Assembly: GCF_900106075.1 (NCBI RefSeq)
Contig: NZ_LT629794.1
Coordinates: forward strand, 248,001 to 312,000
DNA: 64,000 bases
Origin: Polaribacter sp. Hel1_33_78
GTDB lineage: Bacteria > Bacteroidota > Bacteroidia > Flavobacteriales > Flavobacteriaceae
Direction of reading: 5' to 3'
The position numbers and the translations under genes were made by a program. Positions 10,089 through 17,922 of the stretch are shown here, piece by piece. A model generated the notes under the pieces. It did no database searches, was not told the origin of the DNA, and was given only the letters and a program-made list of their open reading frames with translations. How positions within the stretch are numbered: position 1 is the stretch's first letter; the number at the start of each line of letters is the position of its first letter.

Positions 10089-10444
10089 TCTTTAAAATAT
10101 TCTAAAACTTCAAAATAAGATACAATTGCTTCTTTCATTAATACGGTTTGTTCACCGGCTTTTAAATTGGGTAATTCAGTAAGTGATTTGTAGTGTGGCC
10201 AACCATCATCATCAAAAAAATCGAATTCATAATATCCATACGATTCTAATAATTTACAGATGGCAATGTGCATAAGGTTCATTTTTTCGTCTTTTTTAAA
10301 AGCTCTATGACCTTGGCCTAATTCCTGTACACCAATTAAATAGAGGATTCCGTCTAAATTTAATTCATCTCCTTCAGAGAAATCGTTGGTTAGTTTTGCT
10401 ACTAAAAAATCCCACTTTTCTTTTAAATTACCCACTTTAGCCAT
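10085..10444 (-). CDS. Conserved hypothetical protein
   Basis: A 119-residue soluble protein that I cannot assign to a functional family, although similar small proteins appear to be common in Flavobacteriia. It is mildly acidic, has no signal peptide or membrane segment, and contains DFFDDDGWPHYKSL in the second half. It has its own -7 box 18 bases upstream of the ATG. Its stop overlaps that of the SDR gene tail to tail. Confidence 0.75.
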   Translation of the reverse strand: MAKVGNLKEKWDFLVAKLTNDFSEGDELNLDGILYLIGVQELGQGHRAFKKDEKMNLMHIAICKLLESYGYYEFDFFDDDGWPHYKSLTELPNLKAGEQTVLMKEAIVSYFEVLEYFKD

Positions 10445-10461
10445 AAAAAACGTTTAAAGAG

Positions 10462-10469
10462 CAAAGATA
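10462..10469 (-). promoter_or_regulatory. Candidate -7 box for the hypothetical gene ending at 10085
   Basis: TATCTTTG on the minus strand fits TAnnTTTG, 18 bases from the ATG at 10444, implying a very short leader. Confidence 0.4.
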
Positions 10470-10502
10470 CAATGCACATTTTTAAATTGTAAAAAAAAGA
10501 TG

Positions 10503-10510
10503 TAGGTTTG
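10503..10510 (+). promoter_or_regulatory. Candidate -7 box for cvpA-like gene
   Basis: TAGGTTTG fits TAnnTTTG and lies 15 bases before the ATG at 10526. A TTG at 10487-10489 is closer (13 bases) than the usual 17-23 spacing. Confidence 0.35.
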
Positions 10511-10525
10511 AAGAAATTATTTTGA

Positions 10526-11050
10526 ATGAATATTTTTGATATCATTATAGCTGCTTTGCTACTTTTTGCATTTGTAAGAGGACTTATGAAAGGACTTTTT
10601 GTTGAAGTTGCTTCTTTAATAGCAATTATTGCTGGTGTTTATGTGGCAATACATTATGCCTTCCATTTAGAGGCGTATTTATTGAACTCTAGTAATTTAA
10701 ATTGGTCTGATGAAACCAACAGAATTGTGGCTTTTGCGGTTACTTTTTTGTTAGTAGTTATCGCAATCATTTTTATCGGGAAAATTTTAACAAAACTTGC
10801 AGACATTACAGCATTAGGAATGTTGAATAAACTTTTAGGAGGCGTTTTTGCTATTTTAAAAATAGCATTAATTTTAAGTGTAATTTTCACTTTCTTTGGA
10901 AGAGTAAATAATACAATTCCGTTTCTGAAACAAGAAACCTTAGATGAATCTCTCCTTTATAAGCCGGTAAAGCAGATTGCACCAGCTTTATTTCCATCGA
11001 TTATAAAAGAAGATGAAAATGGTGAAACATCTATAGACCTCCTAAAGTAA
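10526..11050 (+). CDS. CvpA family membrane protein
   Basis: A 174-residue inner-membrane protein with four hydrophobic segments, starting MNIFDIIIAALLLFAFVRGLMKGLFVEVASL, the typical CvpA N-terminus. The family is linked to colicin V production in E. coli and to envelope stress, with no defined biochemical activity. The C-terminal tail is polar. It is a lone gene converging on the carbonic anhydrase gene, with 21 bases between the stops. Confidence 0.85.
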   Translation: MNIFDIIIAALLLFAFVRGLMKGLFVEVASLIAIIAGVYVAIHYAFHLEAYLLNSSNLNWSDETNRIVAFAVTFLLVVIAIIFIGKILTKLADITALGMLNKLLGGVFAILKIALILSVIFTFFGRVNNTIPFLKQETLDESLLYKPVKQIAPALFPSIIKEDENGETSIDLLK

Positions 11051-11071
11051 AAAATTTTACAAATTTCATTT

Positions 11072-11701
11072 TTACAATATATTTACTTTACCGGTTTGTA
11101 AGGAATAAACTCCACCAACAATTTTAATTTTATCATTATTTTCTAATTCGCGTAAAATTTCGCTTTTATCACGAATTCTATCAATAGTTAAAAGCACATT
11201 ATTTTCCACAGTTTTTGCAACAAAATCATTGTTTGACGAGTTTTTTTCTCCCTCTATTTCTTCGGAAGATTTTTTTACTGCGGGCATAATATTATCTAAC
11301 ATACTGGTAATATTGCCAAGTTTTACACCATCACAAGCAGCTTTTACTGCACCACAACTTTCATGACCTAATACAAACACCAACTTACTACCAGCAACAG
11401 CGCATGAGTACTCTAAACTTCCTAAAATATCGGTATTTTCAAAATTTCCTGCCACTCTTGCTACAAAAACATCACCAACAGCTTGATCAAAAACTTGTTC
11501 TACAGGCACTCTAGAGTCAATACAAGAGAGCACAACGGCCTTTGGATATTGCCCAGAAATAGTTTGTTTTACTAAATCTAAATGTGCAACTTTCTCTAAG
11601 TCATTATTTATAAAACGAAGATTCCCTTCTAATAAATCTTGTAAAACATCTTTTGGTGATAAACTTAATTGTACCTCTTTATTTATTGCTGTATTTCTCA
11701 T
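11072..11701 (-). CDS. Beta-carbonic anhydrase (first copy)
   Basis: A 209-residue beta-class carbonic anhydrase, interconverting CO2 and bicarbonate. Zinc ligands are visible in CIDSR (Cys and the Asp/Arg dyad) and GHESCGAV (His and Cys). GDVFVARVAGNF precedes the second motif. There is no signal peptide, so it is cytoplasmic. It follows the SulP transporter by 12 bases on the same strand and is surely cotranscribed, which supports a shared role in inorganic carbon supply. A second, distinct copy lies at 13697-14326. Confidence 0.93.
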   Translation of the reverse strand: MRNTAINKEVQLSLSPKDVLQDLLEGNLRFINNDLEKVAHLDLVKQTISGQYPKAVVLSCIDSRVPVEQVFDQAVGDVFVARVAGNFENTDILGSLEYSCAVAGSKLVFVLGHESCGAVKAACDGVKLGNITSMLDNIMPAVKKSSEEIEGEKNSSNNDFVAKTVENNVLLTIDRIRDKSEILRELENNDKIKIVGGVYSLQTGKVNIL

Positions 11702-11713
11702 TTTATTATTTTT

Positions 11714-13576
11714 TTAAAGATTATTTTTTATATTTTTTTTGATCCAATTTGTGCATTCGTCAAAAGATTTAAAAATGTGCTCTTTTGGTATAAAATCGGG
11801 TATGATGTCTATACGTTCCATCATATATCTTGGTTGCTTTAATAAGTTTACAAAAAGCACTTCAATATTTTTAGTTTTTAAATCTTGCAACATATCCTCC
11901 ATAGCATATAAGCCAGATTGATCCATATATTGCATTCTTCCTAAACGCATTATTACCGTTTTTGCAGTGTCTGGTATTTGTTGCGCTAATGCTTGAAAAT
12001 CACTTGTAGAGCCAAAGAATAAAGGGCCTTTTATGTGTTTGATAAATACTTTTTCTGCAAAAGCTTTTGGGAAGTCTTTTTCATCTGCCCATGATTTTTC
12101 TTTTAGTGTTTTCACATCTGATCTTTCAGCTGTTAAATCCCCAATCTTTTTCATAAACATTAAAGATGCAATTATCAAACCAATACCGACAGCGTACACT
12201 AAGTTCCAAAATGTTGAAAGTAGTAACACTACAATCATTATTAAGACTTCCGAACTTAATTTTAAGGGCCCAAATTTAATGTCTCTAGGAAGACTTGGTA
12301 TTGCTTTTAAACCTTTGTAATCCATTACTCCAATACCCACAGTAATTAAAATACCAGCTAAAACTGCAGCAGGTATTTTAGACGCAACAGGCCCTAAACC
12401 TAACATAATTATTAAAAGCATTATACCAGCAATCATTCCAGAAAGTTTGGTTTTACCTCCAGCATTTATATTTACTACAGTTCTTATTGTTGCACCAGCT
12501 CCAGGAATTCCGCCAAACAAAGCAGCAATACTATTTCCTATTCCCTGACCAACTAATTCTTTATTAGGTTTATGTTTTGTCTTCGTCATATTATCTGCGA
12601 CGACACTCGTTAACAGCGAGTCAATTGCCCCCAAAAGCGATAGCGTTAAAGCTGTAAAAATATACGGAGTAATATTACTGAGAGAAAATCCTGAAAATAT
12701 TTCCCATTTAATTTGAGGAATTCCACTTGGAATTTCTTGAATAGTTCTATATTCTAAGCCAAAACCAACTGCAATCCCAGACATAACAATTAAGGAAACA
12801 AGGGTACTAGGAATTTTAGTGGTAATCCGTTTAAAACCATAAATAATAAAAATAGTTCCAAGCGATAAAAGTAATTCTAACCAATTAATGTTTTGTATGG
12901 CTCTAGGAAATGCTTTTATAGCCCCTAAAGCTCCAGAAGTTTCTTTCGCAGCCAAAGTTTGTGATTCTTTTAAAATATTTTCGGGCGTAATTTTACTTCC
13001 TCTTTCTATAGTTTTACTAAAGTCTTCTAAAACTAAAATACCTTCTTTTGCTTCTTCTTTTAAGATGTTTTCGAGAATTACTTCTTCTGCTAATGGTTTA
13101 AAGTTGGTCACAAACTCTACATCTTCTTTTGGATAGTATCCTAAGGAAGGTAAAACTTGAGTTAATAAAATTATCACTCCAATTGCAGTCATAAAACCAG
13201 AAACCACAGGGTAAGGAATGTATCGTATATATTTTCCTAAACCGATTAAACCCAGGCCAATTTGAAAGAACCCAGCCAATAAAAATACCGTTAAAATAGC
13301 AGGTAAAGCTTTAGTAATATCACCGTCATTTGCAGCAACTATTCCTGCAATAACTACCATGCTTACCGCAGTCATAGGTGCTGTTGGGCCTGAAATCTGT
13401 GTATTAGTTCCGCCAAAAAGTGCTGCAAAAAAACTGATAAAAATAGCACCATACAAACCTGCACTTGGTCCTAGTCCACTAGAAACACCAAAAGCTAAAG
13501 CTAGAGGTAAAGCTACTATACCCGCCGTAATACCTCCAAAAGCATCACCTTTTATATTTGAAAATAAAGTTTTCAT
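11714..13576 (-). CDS. SulP family anion (probable bicarbonate) transporter with STAS domain
   Basis: A 620-residue SulP permease. The N-terminal GGITAGIVALPLALAFGVSSG and the motif GPTAPM belong to the anion-binding transmembrane repeat. About 11-12 membrane segments follow, then a cytoplasmic STAS domain from about residue 505 (LFFGSTSDFQAL...MDQSGLYAMEDML). There is an extra polar insert of about 60 residues near 155-225. SulP proteins move sulfate, bicarbonate or other anions. Pairing with a carbonic anhydrase gene 12 bases downstream favours bicarbonate, as proposed for Polaribacter MED152. Substrate remains inferred. Confidence 0.85.
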   Translation of the reverse strand: MKTLFSNIKGDAFGGITAGIVALPLALAFGVSSGLGPSAGLYGAIFISFFAALFGGTNTQISGPTAPMTAVSMVVIAGIVAANDGDITKALPAILTVFLLAGFFQIGLGLIGLGKYIRYIPYPVVSGFMTAIGVIILLTQVLPSLGYYPKEDVEFVTNFKPLAEEVILENILKEEAKEGILVLEDFSKTIERGSKITPENILKESQTLAAKETSGALGAIKAFPRAIQNINWLELLLSLGTIFIIYGFKRITTKIPSTLVSLIVMSGIAVGFGLEYRTIQEIPSGIPQIKWEIFSGFSLSNITPYIFTALTLSLLGAIDSLLTSVVADNMTKTKHKPNKELVGQGIGNSIAALFGGIPGAGATIRTVVNINAGGKTKLSGMIAGIMLLIIMLGLGPVASKIPAAVLAGILITVGIGVMDYKGLKAIPSLPRDIKFGPLKLSSEVLIMIVVLLLSTFWNLVYAVGIGLIIASLMFMKKIGDLTAERSDVKTLKEKSWADEKDFPKAFAEKVFIKHIKGPLFFGSTSDFQALAQQIPDTAKTVIMRLGRMQYMDQSGLYAMEDMLQDLKTKNIEVLFVNLLKQPRYMMERIDIIPDFIPKEHIFKSFDECTNWIKKNIKNNL

Positions 13577-13620
13577 AATCTCTTGAATTTTGATGTTACA
13601 ATGTAGTCTTATTAATCCAA

Positions 13621-13670
13621 AAAAAAATCAATCTTGTATTAAGATTGATTTTTTTAAGATTGATTTTTTA
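13621..13670 (-). terminator. Intrinsic terminator after the second carbonic anhydrase gene
   Basis: Arms 13621-13635 and 13641-13655 form a perfect 15-base inverted repeat around a 5-base loop, with the core ATCAATCTT paired to AAGATTGAT and A/T tracts on both sides. The segment AAGATTGATTTTTT is then repeated directly at 13656. Its position just past the stop at 13697 on the minus strand fits a terminator for that operon. Confidence 0.75.
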
Positions 13671-13696
13671 TTTTTTTAAATTAAAACATACTTTTA

Positions 13697-14326
13697 CTAG
13701 TCAAAAAAAGTTACAGAGCCATTTTTAATATCATACATAGCTCCAACAATTTTAATCGCTCCTTCATCTTCCATTTCTTTTAAAACGGGACTTTGAGCTC
13801 GAATATTATCAATAGTTATATGTACATTTTTCTCTGCAACAGTATTTACAAAATCAATATTGCTAGAATTTCTTAAACTAGTATCTATTGGATTTGTAAC
13901 AGCTTCAACAGCAGGTTTTATTTTACTTAGTAACGCGCTTAAATTTCCTAATTTTGCATTATCACAAGCCCCTTTTACTGCCCCACAAGCAGTATGCCCT
14001 AAAACTAGGACAACTTTAGTTCCTGCTAATTTACAAGCGAACTCCATACTTCCTAAAATATCTTCGTTAACAAAGTTTCCTGCTACTCTGGCGCTAAAAA
14101 TATCTCCAATCCCTTGATCAAAAATCAGCTCTGAGGATACTCGTGAATCAATACAGCTTAAAATTGTTGCAAAAGGAAATTGACCTATACTTGTATCCTT
14201 AACTTGGTCTAATAAATCTCTACTTATTGTCTTATTTTCTATGAAACGGTTGTTACCTTCTTTTAAAAGGTGAACTGCTTTTTCTGGTGAAATTGACATC
14301 TGTGTTTCTTTTGTATGAGCTTTCAT
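13697..14326 (-). CDS. Beta-carbonic anhydrase (second copy)
   Basis: A beta-carbonic anhydrase of 209 residues from the chosen start. CIDSRVSSELIFDQGIGDIF and GHTACGAVKGACD hold the zinc ligands and catalytic Asp/Arg. It is clearly diverged from the copy at 11072-11701. An upstream in-frame ATG at 14356 would overlap the preceding gene by 25 bases. The ATG at 14326 lies five bases past that gene's stop and gives MKAHTKETQMSISPEKA, which lines up with the other copy, so I prefer it. It is the last gene of the SulP-USP-carbonic anhydrase operon. Confidence 0.92.
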   Translation of the reverse strand: MKAHTKETQMSISPEKAVHLLKEGNNRFIENKTISRDLLDQVKDTSIGQFPFATILSCIDSRVSSELIFDQGIGDIFSARVAGNFVNEDILGSMEFACKLAGTKVVLVLGHTACGAVKGACDNAKLGNLSALLSKIKPAVEAVTNPIDTSLRNSSNIDFVNTVAEKNVHITIDNIRAQSPVLKEMEDEGAIKIVGAMYDIKNGSVTFFD

Positions 14327-14331
14327 ATTGT

Positions 14332-15117
14332 TTAGTTTGTTAGTATAAGAGAGCAATTAAAATTATTGATAGCCTCTTTTAAAGTATAATTATTTTGATT
14401 TTTATTTCTATCAAGCAACACTAAATTTGTTTTGCTTTTCGCTGAATAATTTGCAATATTTTGCAAAGCATTCGCTCCTTTTTCAAAAACATACTCAATA
14501 GGTTTTGTAGAAAAATAGGAACTATTTTTTTCTAAATTACTGTCTTCAGATATTTTAAAAACTTTTGGTGGAGTTTTAGATACAGAAATTAAACTTTCTA
14601 TAAAATCTTTGCTTTTTGATTGTTTCGATTCGTTCAGAATTCCTATGGATAATTGATCAGAAATAGTTAATTCATTTTTCTCGGATACAATCATAACAAT
14701 CCCATCAAATATTTTTAGAATAAAGTCAGTAATATTATCACCGAGTATGCCTAATATTTTTGATTTTCTCCTTCCTAAAACAATGATATCTGGCTCGTGA
14801 ATTGATATATAATTACGAATTTCATTTTTAAGATTCCCAAATGTATGATTATACTTTATGGCTACATTATAAGTTTCAGAAATGGGTTTTACAATCTTTT
14901 CAATTTCTTTACCAGTAATATTATATTTTTGGTTTATGGTTCTTATTGCTGATAATTGATTTTCTTTTTCAACAATATCTGTTGGTTTTTTTACACAGAA
15001 AAACTCAACATTTCCATCTATCATTTTAGCTAAACTCGCACTACTTCTTAACGTAGAAGTGGTAGATTTCGTTAAATCTGATAGCACTAATATTTTGTAT
15101 TGGCTCTTTTCCATCAT
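14332..15117 (-). CDS. Universal stress protein family (UspA-like) protein
   Basis: A 261-residue cytoplasmic protein with a UspA-like N-terminal half. ILVLSDLTKSTTSTLRSSASLA opens the fold, and DIIVLGRRKSKILGILGDNIT resembles the nucleotide-binding G-x2-G-x9-G-S/T region. The second half (IGILNESKQSKSKDF onwards) is probably a degenerate second Usp domain. It sits between a SulP transporter (9 bases upstream) and a carbonic anhydrase (5 bases downstream). Usp-like modules in such operons may regulate the transporter, but that is inference. Confidence 0.75.
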   Translation of the reverse strand: MMEKSQYKILVLSDLTKSTTSTLRSSASLAKMIDGNVEFFCVKKPTDIVEKENQLSAIRTINQKYNITGKEIEKIVKPISETYNVAIKYNHTFGNLKNEIRNYISIHEPDIIVLGRRKSKILGILGDNITDFILKIFDGIVMIVSEKNELTISDQLSIGILNESKQSKSKDFIESLISVSKTPPKVFKISEDSNLEKNSSYFSTKPIEYVFEKGANALQNIANYSAKSKTNLVLLDRNKNQNNYTLKEAINNFNCSLILTN

Positions 15118-15126
15118 ATTTATATT

Positions 15127-16707
15127 TTAGGCAGTTTTAGGTCTTAATTCGAAAAACTCAATATAACTTGATGGATTTTCTGTAATACCTCTTTCAGAAA
15201 CTAATTTAATATCGATGTCTCTTTCTTTAGCTTTAAAAGCAAAGTCTTCAAGAATTTCAATGATATCATTATCTAAATACCTTGTTTTTCTTACATCTAA
15301 TTCTAAATAGGTTTCTCTCGGAAGGCTATCTAATTCTTTTAAAATAGCTCCTTTGTTAAAGAAAGTAACTTCTTCTGCTAGTGTCATTTTTATTTTATGT
15401 TTGCCATTGCTCTTATCCTCAATATGTAAAAAATGAGAGTTTTGAAAACTTTTTATAAGAATTACTACAATTCCTACTGCTAACCCCATACCTATACCGA
15501 TTAATAAATCTGTAAAAACAATACCGAAAACCGTTACCGTAAAAGGAAGAAATTGTTTCCATCCCACTTTGTACATTTGTACAAATAAAGCAGGTTTTGC
15601 CAAGTTATAGCCCACAATAAGTAAAATAGCAGCTAGTACAGAAAGGGGAATCTTATTTAATAATGTAGGAATTAAAATAACAGAAATTAACAGAAGAAAT
15701 CCGTGTATAATTGCAGACATTTTTGTTCTTCCTCCCGATTGAATATTGGCTGAACTTCTAACGATTACCTGTGTAATAGGCAATCCGCCGATAAGGCCAG
15801 AAATAATGTTTCCTGTCCCTTGTGCAAGCAATTCTCTGTTTGTAGGTGTTACATTTTTGTGAGGGTCTAATTTGTCTGTTGCCTCAGTACATAACAATGT
15901 TTCTAAACTTGCGACCAAAGCAATGGTAAAAGCTACAACCCAAATTTCTGGATTTGTAATTGCACTGAAGTTAGGGAAACTAAATTGACCTATAAACGAA
16001 TCTAAATTATCAGGGACAGGAACACTAACCAAATTAGAGGGACTAATTCCATATTTAGAGTTTTGATCTGTAACAAAATAATATATGATTCCTGCAACAA
16101 CTGCAACTAAAGGACCTTGAATTAATTGAAATATTTTACCTTTTTTTGATAAAACAGCACTCCATAGTAATAATAAACCTAAACCAATAAAGCCAACAAT
16201 CGTAGAACCTAAACTAATATTATTAATGGTTTTAAAAATTTCTGAAAATGTATTTTCACCATCCATTTGAAAGAAGGCGAAATCTCCTTCAGGATTTGTG
16301 TTATACCCAAAAAAGTGTGGTATTTGTTTTAAAATAATAATAATTCCAATTCCAGTTAACATTCCTTTTATGACGGATGAAGGAAAATAATATCCAATAA
16401 TTCCTGCTTTTAGGAAACCAAAAATTAGTTGAATAATACCACCTAATACAACTGCGACTAGAAAGTTCTCATAACCTCCTAAAGAACCAATTGCTGTTAG
16501 TACAATTGCGGCTAAACCTGCTGCAGGTCCACTTACTCCTATTTTAGACCCACTTAAAGAACCTACTAAAATACCTCCAATAATTCCTGCAATTAATCCT
16601 GAAAATAATGGAGCTCCACTTGCTAAGGCAATACCTAAGCACAATGGTAATGCGACGAAAAACACTACAATACTTGCAGGTAAATCGTTTTTAATATATT
16701 TAAACAT
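15127..16707 (-). CDS. SulP family anion (probable bicarbonate) transporter, second copy
   Basis: A 526-residue SulP permease (DLPASIVVFFVALPLCLGIALASGAP, then SGPAAGLAAIV). It has about 11 membrane segments and a short C-terminal STAS-like domain from about residue 430. It is about 95 residues shorter than the first copy and lacks the polar insert. It heads an operon with the Usp-like protein and a carbonic anhydrase, which favours an inorganic carbon role. A perfect inverted repeat lies 16-38 bases upstream of the ATG. Confidence 0.85.
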   Translation of the reverse strand: MFKYIKNDLPASIVVFFVALPLCLGIALASGAPLFSGLIAGIIGGILVGSLSGSKIGVSGPAAGLAAIVLTAIGSLGGYENFLVAVVLGGIIQLIFGFLKAGIIGYYFPSSVIKGMLTGIGIIIILKQIPHFFGYNTNPEGDFAFFQMDGENTFSEIFKTINNISLGSTIVGFIGLGLLLLWSAVLSKKGKIFQLIQGPLVAVVAGIIYYFVTDQNSKYGISPSNLVSVPVPDNLDSFIGQFSFPNFSAITNPEIWVVAFTIALVASLETLLCTEATDKLDPHKNVTPTNRELLAQGTGNIISGLIGGLPITQVIVRSSANIQSGGRTKMSAIIHGFLLLISVILIPTLLNKIPLSVLAAILLIVGYNLAKPALFVQMYKVGWKQFLPFTVTVFGIVFTDLLIGIGMGLAVGIVVILIKSFQNSHFLHIEDKSNGKHKIKMTLAEEVTFFNKGAILKELDSLPRETYLELDVRKTRYLDNDIIEILEDFAFKAKERDIDIKLVSERGITENPSSYIEFFELRPKTA

Positions 16708-16722
16708 ATGCGTAATGATTTT

Positions 16723-16745
16723 ACTCTAAATAAATAATTTAGAGT
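16723..16745. promoter_or_regulatory. Perfect 9-bp inverted repeat upstream of the second SulP gene, candidate operator
   Basis: ACTCTAAAT (16723-16731) and ATTTAGAGT (16737-16745) are exact reverse complements separated by 5 bases. The dyad lies between the SulP start at 16707 and the stop of the upstream small gene at 16791. No T-tract follows on the minus strand, so an operator fits better than a terminator. Confidence 0.4.
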
Positions 16746-16790
16746 TTATTGTTTTAAAAATAGTAATTGATTTGTCTTATTAAACGATAT

Positions 16791-17093
16791 TTAAACTAAG
16801 AATTCTGGAGGTGGAGTTGTAATCTTTGGGTATTCTGAAATATAGTTTTTAGATGTAAAACTTATATTTTTCTTTTTTTGAATTCCTTTTAAAAACAGAG
16901 AGCTACAGTTATCGGAAGGGTAAATTTTAATTTTTAAATCCTTAGCAGCTTCTTTACCTTTATTTTCTTCTTCTTCATTTATTTCAAGAAAAAAAGCAAC
17001 ATTTTTGTTAGCATCTACAAAACTAAGTATTGTAGGCGCAACTATTAGAATGCTAAATAATATAATGAAAAAAAACGCAATTTTTGTTTTCAA
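16791..17093 (-). CDS. Small hypothetical protein with one membrane segment
   Basis: A 100-residue protein I do not recognise. Residues 1-28 form a signal anchor (KIAFFFIILFSILIVAPTILSFV). An acidic stretch NEEEENKGKEAAKD and a basic segment follow, and the end is proline-rich (KITTPPPEFLV). It may be a membrane-tethered periplasmic peptide. It lies between the batE gene and the SulP operon, with a -7 box (TATTTTTG, 17122-17129, minus strand) 29 bases upstream. Confidence 0.65.
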   Translation of the reverse strand: MKTKIAFFFIILFSILIVAPTILSFVDANKNVAFFLEINEEEENKGKEAAKDLKIKIYPSDNCSSLFLKGIQKKKNISFTSKNYISEYPKITTPPPEFLV

Positions 17094-17121
17094 AGTAATT
17101 TTTGTATTAGAATATAAAAGG

Positions 17122-17129
17122 CAAAAATA
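17122..17129 (-). promoter_or_regulatory. Candidate -7 box for the small membrane protein gene
   Basis: TATTTTTG on the minus strand fits TAnnTTTG, 29 bases upstream of the ATG at 17093. Confidence 0.3.
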
Positions 17130-17162
17130 ATAAAGGTTTATGAAATAATTGTTAAAGAAAAT

Positions 17163-17921
17163 TTAAAAATCACTCAACATTTTTATTTCATCTGCAATAA
17201 TCCAGCCTAATTTCCCATCTTTTAATTTAATTTTTTTCCAGTCGTCTACTAAATCTAAAACCAAAACCTTTGTGCCTTCGTGTAAGGTGAAAACTACCTC
17301 AGAATTTAAAGTTGGTGAATTTCTTACCTCTGTTTTTTCCACAAAAACAATAGCTTCTTTATTATTTATAGTGTATGAATATTGCTGATAGGTAATTAAA
17401 AAAGAAATAATCAGGAGCATAAAACTTAATGAACTTATGGAGAAATAAAAGCGTTTTTGAGCAGGAGTTATGGCAAAATAAAAAAGTAAAAAGAACACAC
17501 TAGCTAAGAAAGAAAAAAGAACAACTATAATTGCCCACTGATTGTAAGAAAGCTTTTGTAAATAATTTTTATTAAACTTTTGAAAGACTGTTTTTGGTAA
17601 TTCTTCAATATTATCTAATGCTAATCTTTTAGCAAATACCAAATTATTTTTTACGTCCTCATTTAAAGGATTTAACTTTAAAGCTTTTTCATAATAATAA
17701 ATTGAGGGTCCTACTTTGTTAATTTTGTAATAAGAATTCCCTAAATTATAATACAATTCAGATGAAACAAAACCTTGTAATTCTATTTTTTTATATAAAG
17801 TTATAGCTTGTTCAAATTTTTCATTTTTATATAAATCATTTGCAGAAGCAAAAGATTCACTGGTAGTTTGACTAGCGATTGTATTAGTAATTATCAATAA
17901 TAAAAATAGGATTTTCTTCAT
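17163..17921 (-). CDS. batE: BatE-like protein: TPR, two membrane segments and SH3 domain
   Basis: A 252-residue protein closing the Bat operon. A signal peptide (KKILFLLLIITNTIAS) is followed by two or three tetratricopeptide repeats (about residues 25-105; YNLGNSYYKINKVGPSIYYYEKALKLNP split over two repeats). Two membrane segments lie at about 130-185, and a bacterial SH3 domain closes the protein (VEVRNSPTLNS...GWI). It begins one base after the batD stop. Bat proteins were first linked to aerotolerance in Bacteroides; the biochemical role is not settled. Confidence 0.85.
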   Translation of the reverse strand: MKKILFLLLIITNTIASQTTSESFASANDLYKNEKFEQAITLYKKIELQGFVSSELYYNLGNSYYKINKVGPSIYYYEKALKLNPLNEDVKNNLVFAKRLALDNIEELPKTVFQKFNKNYLQKLSYNQWAIIVVLFSFLASVFFLLFYFAITPAQKRFYFSISSLSFMLLIISFLITYQQYSYTINNKEAIVFVEKTEVRNSPTLNSEVVFTLHEGTKVLVLDLVDDWKKIKLKDGKLGWIIADEIKMLSDF

Positions 17922-17922
17922 C

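Noticed and set aside
13641..13670. Direct repeat AAGATTGATTTTTT twice in a row, considered as a mobile-element end
   Set aside because: It is explained by a terminator arm and a duplicated T-rich tail; no transposase or target duplication is nearby.
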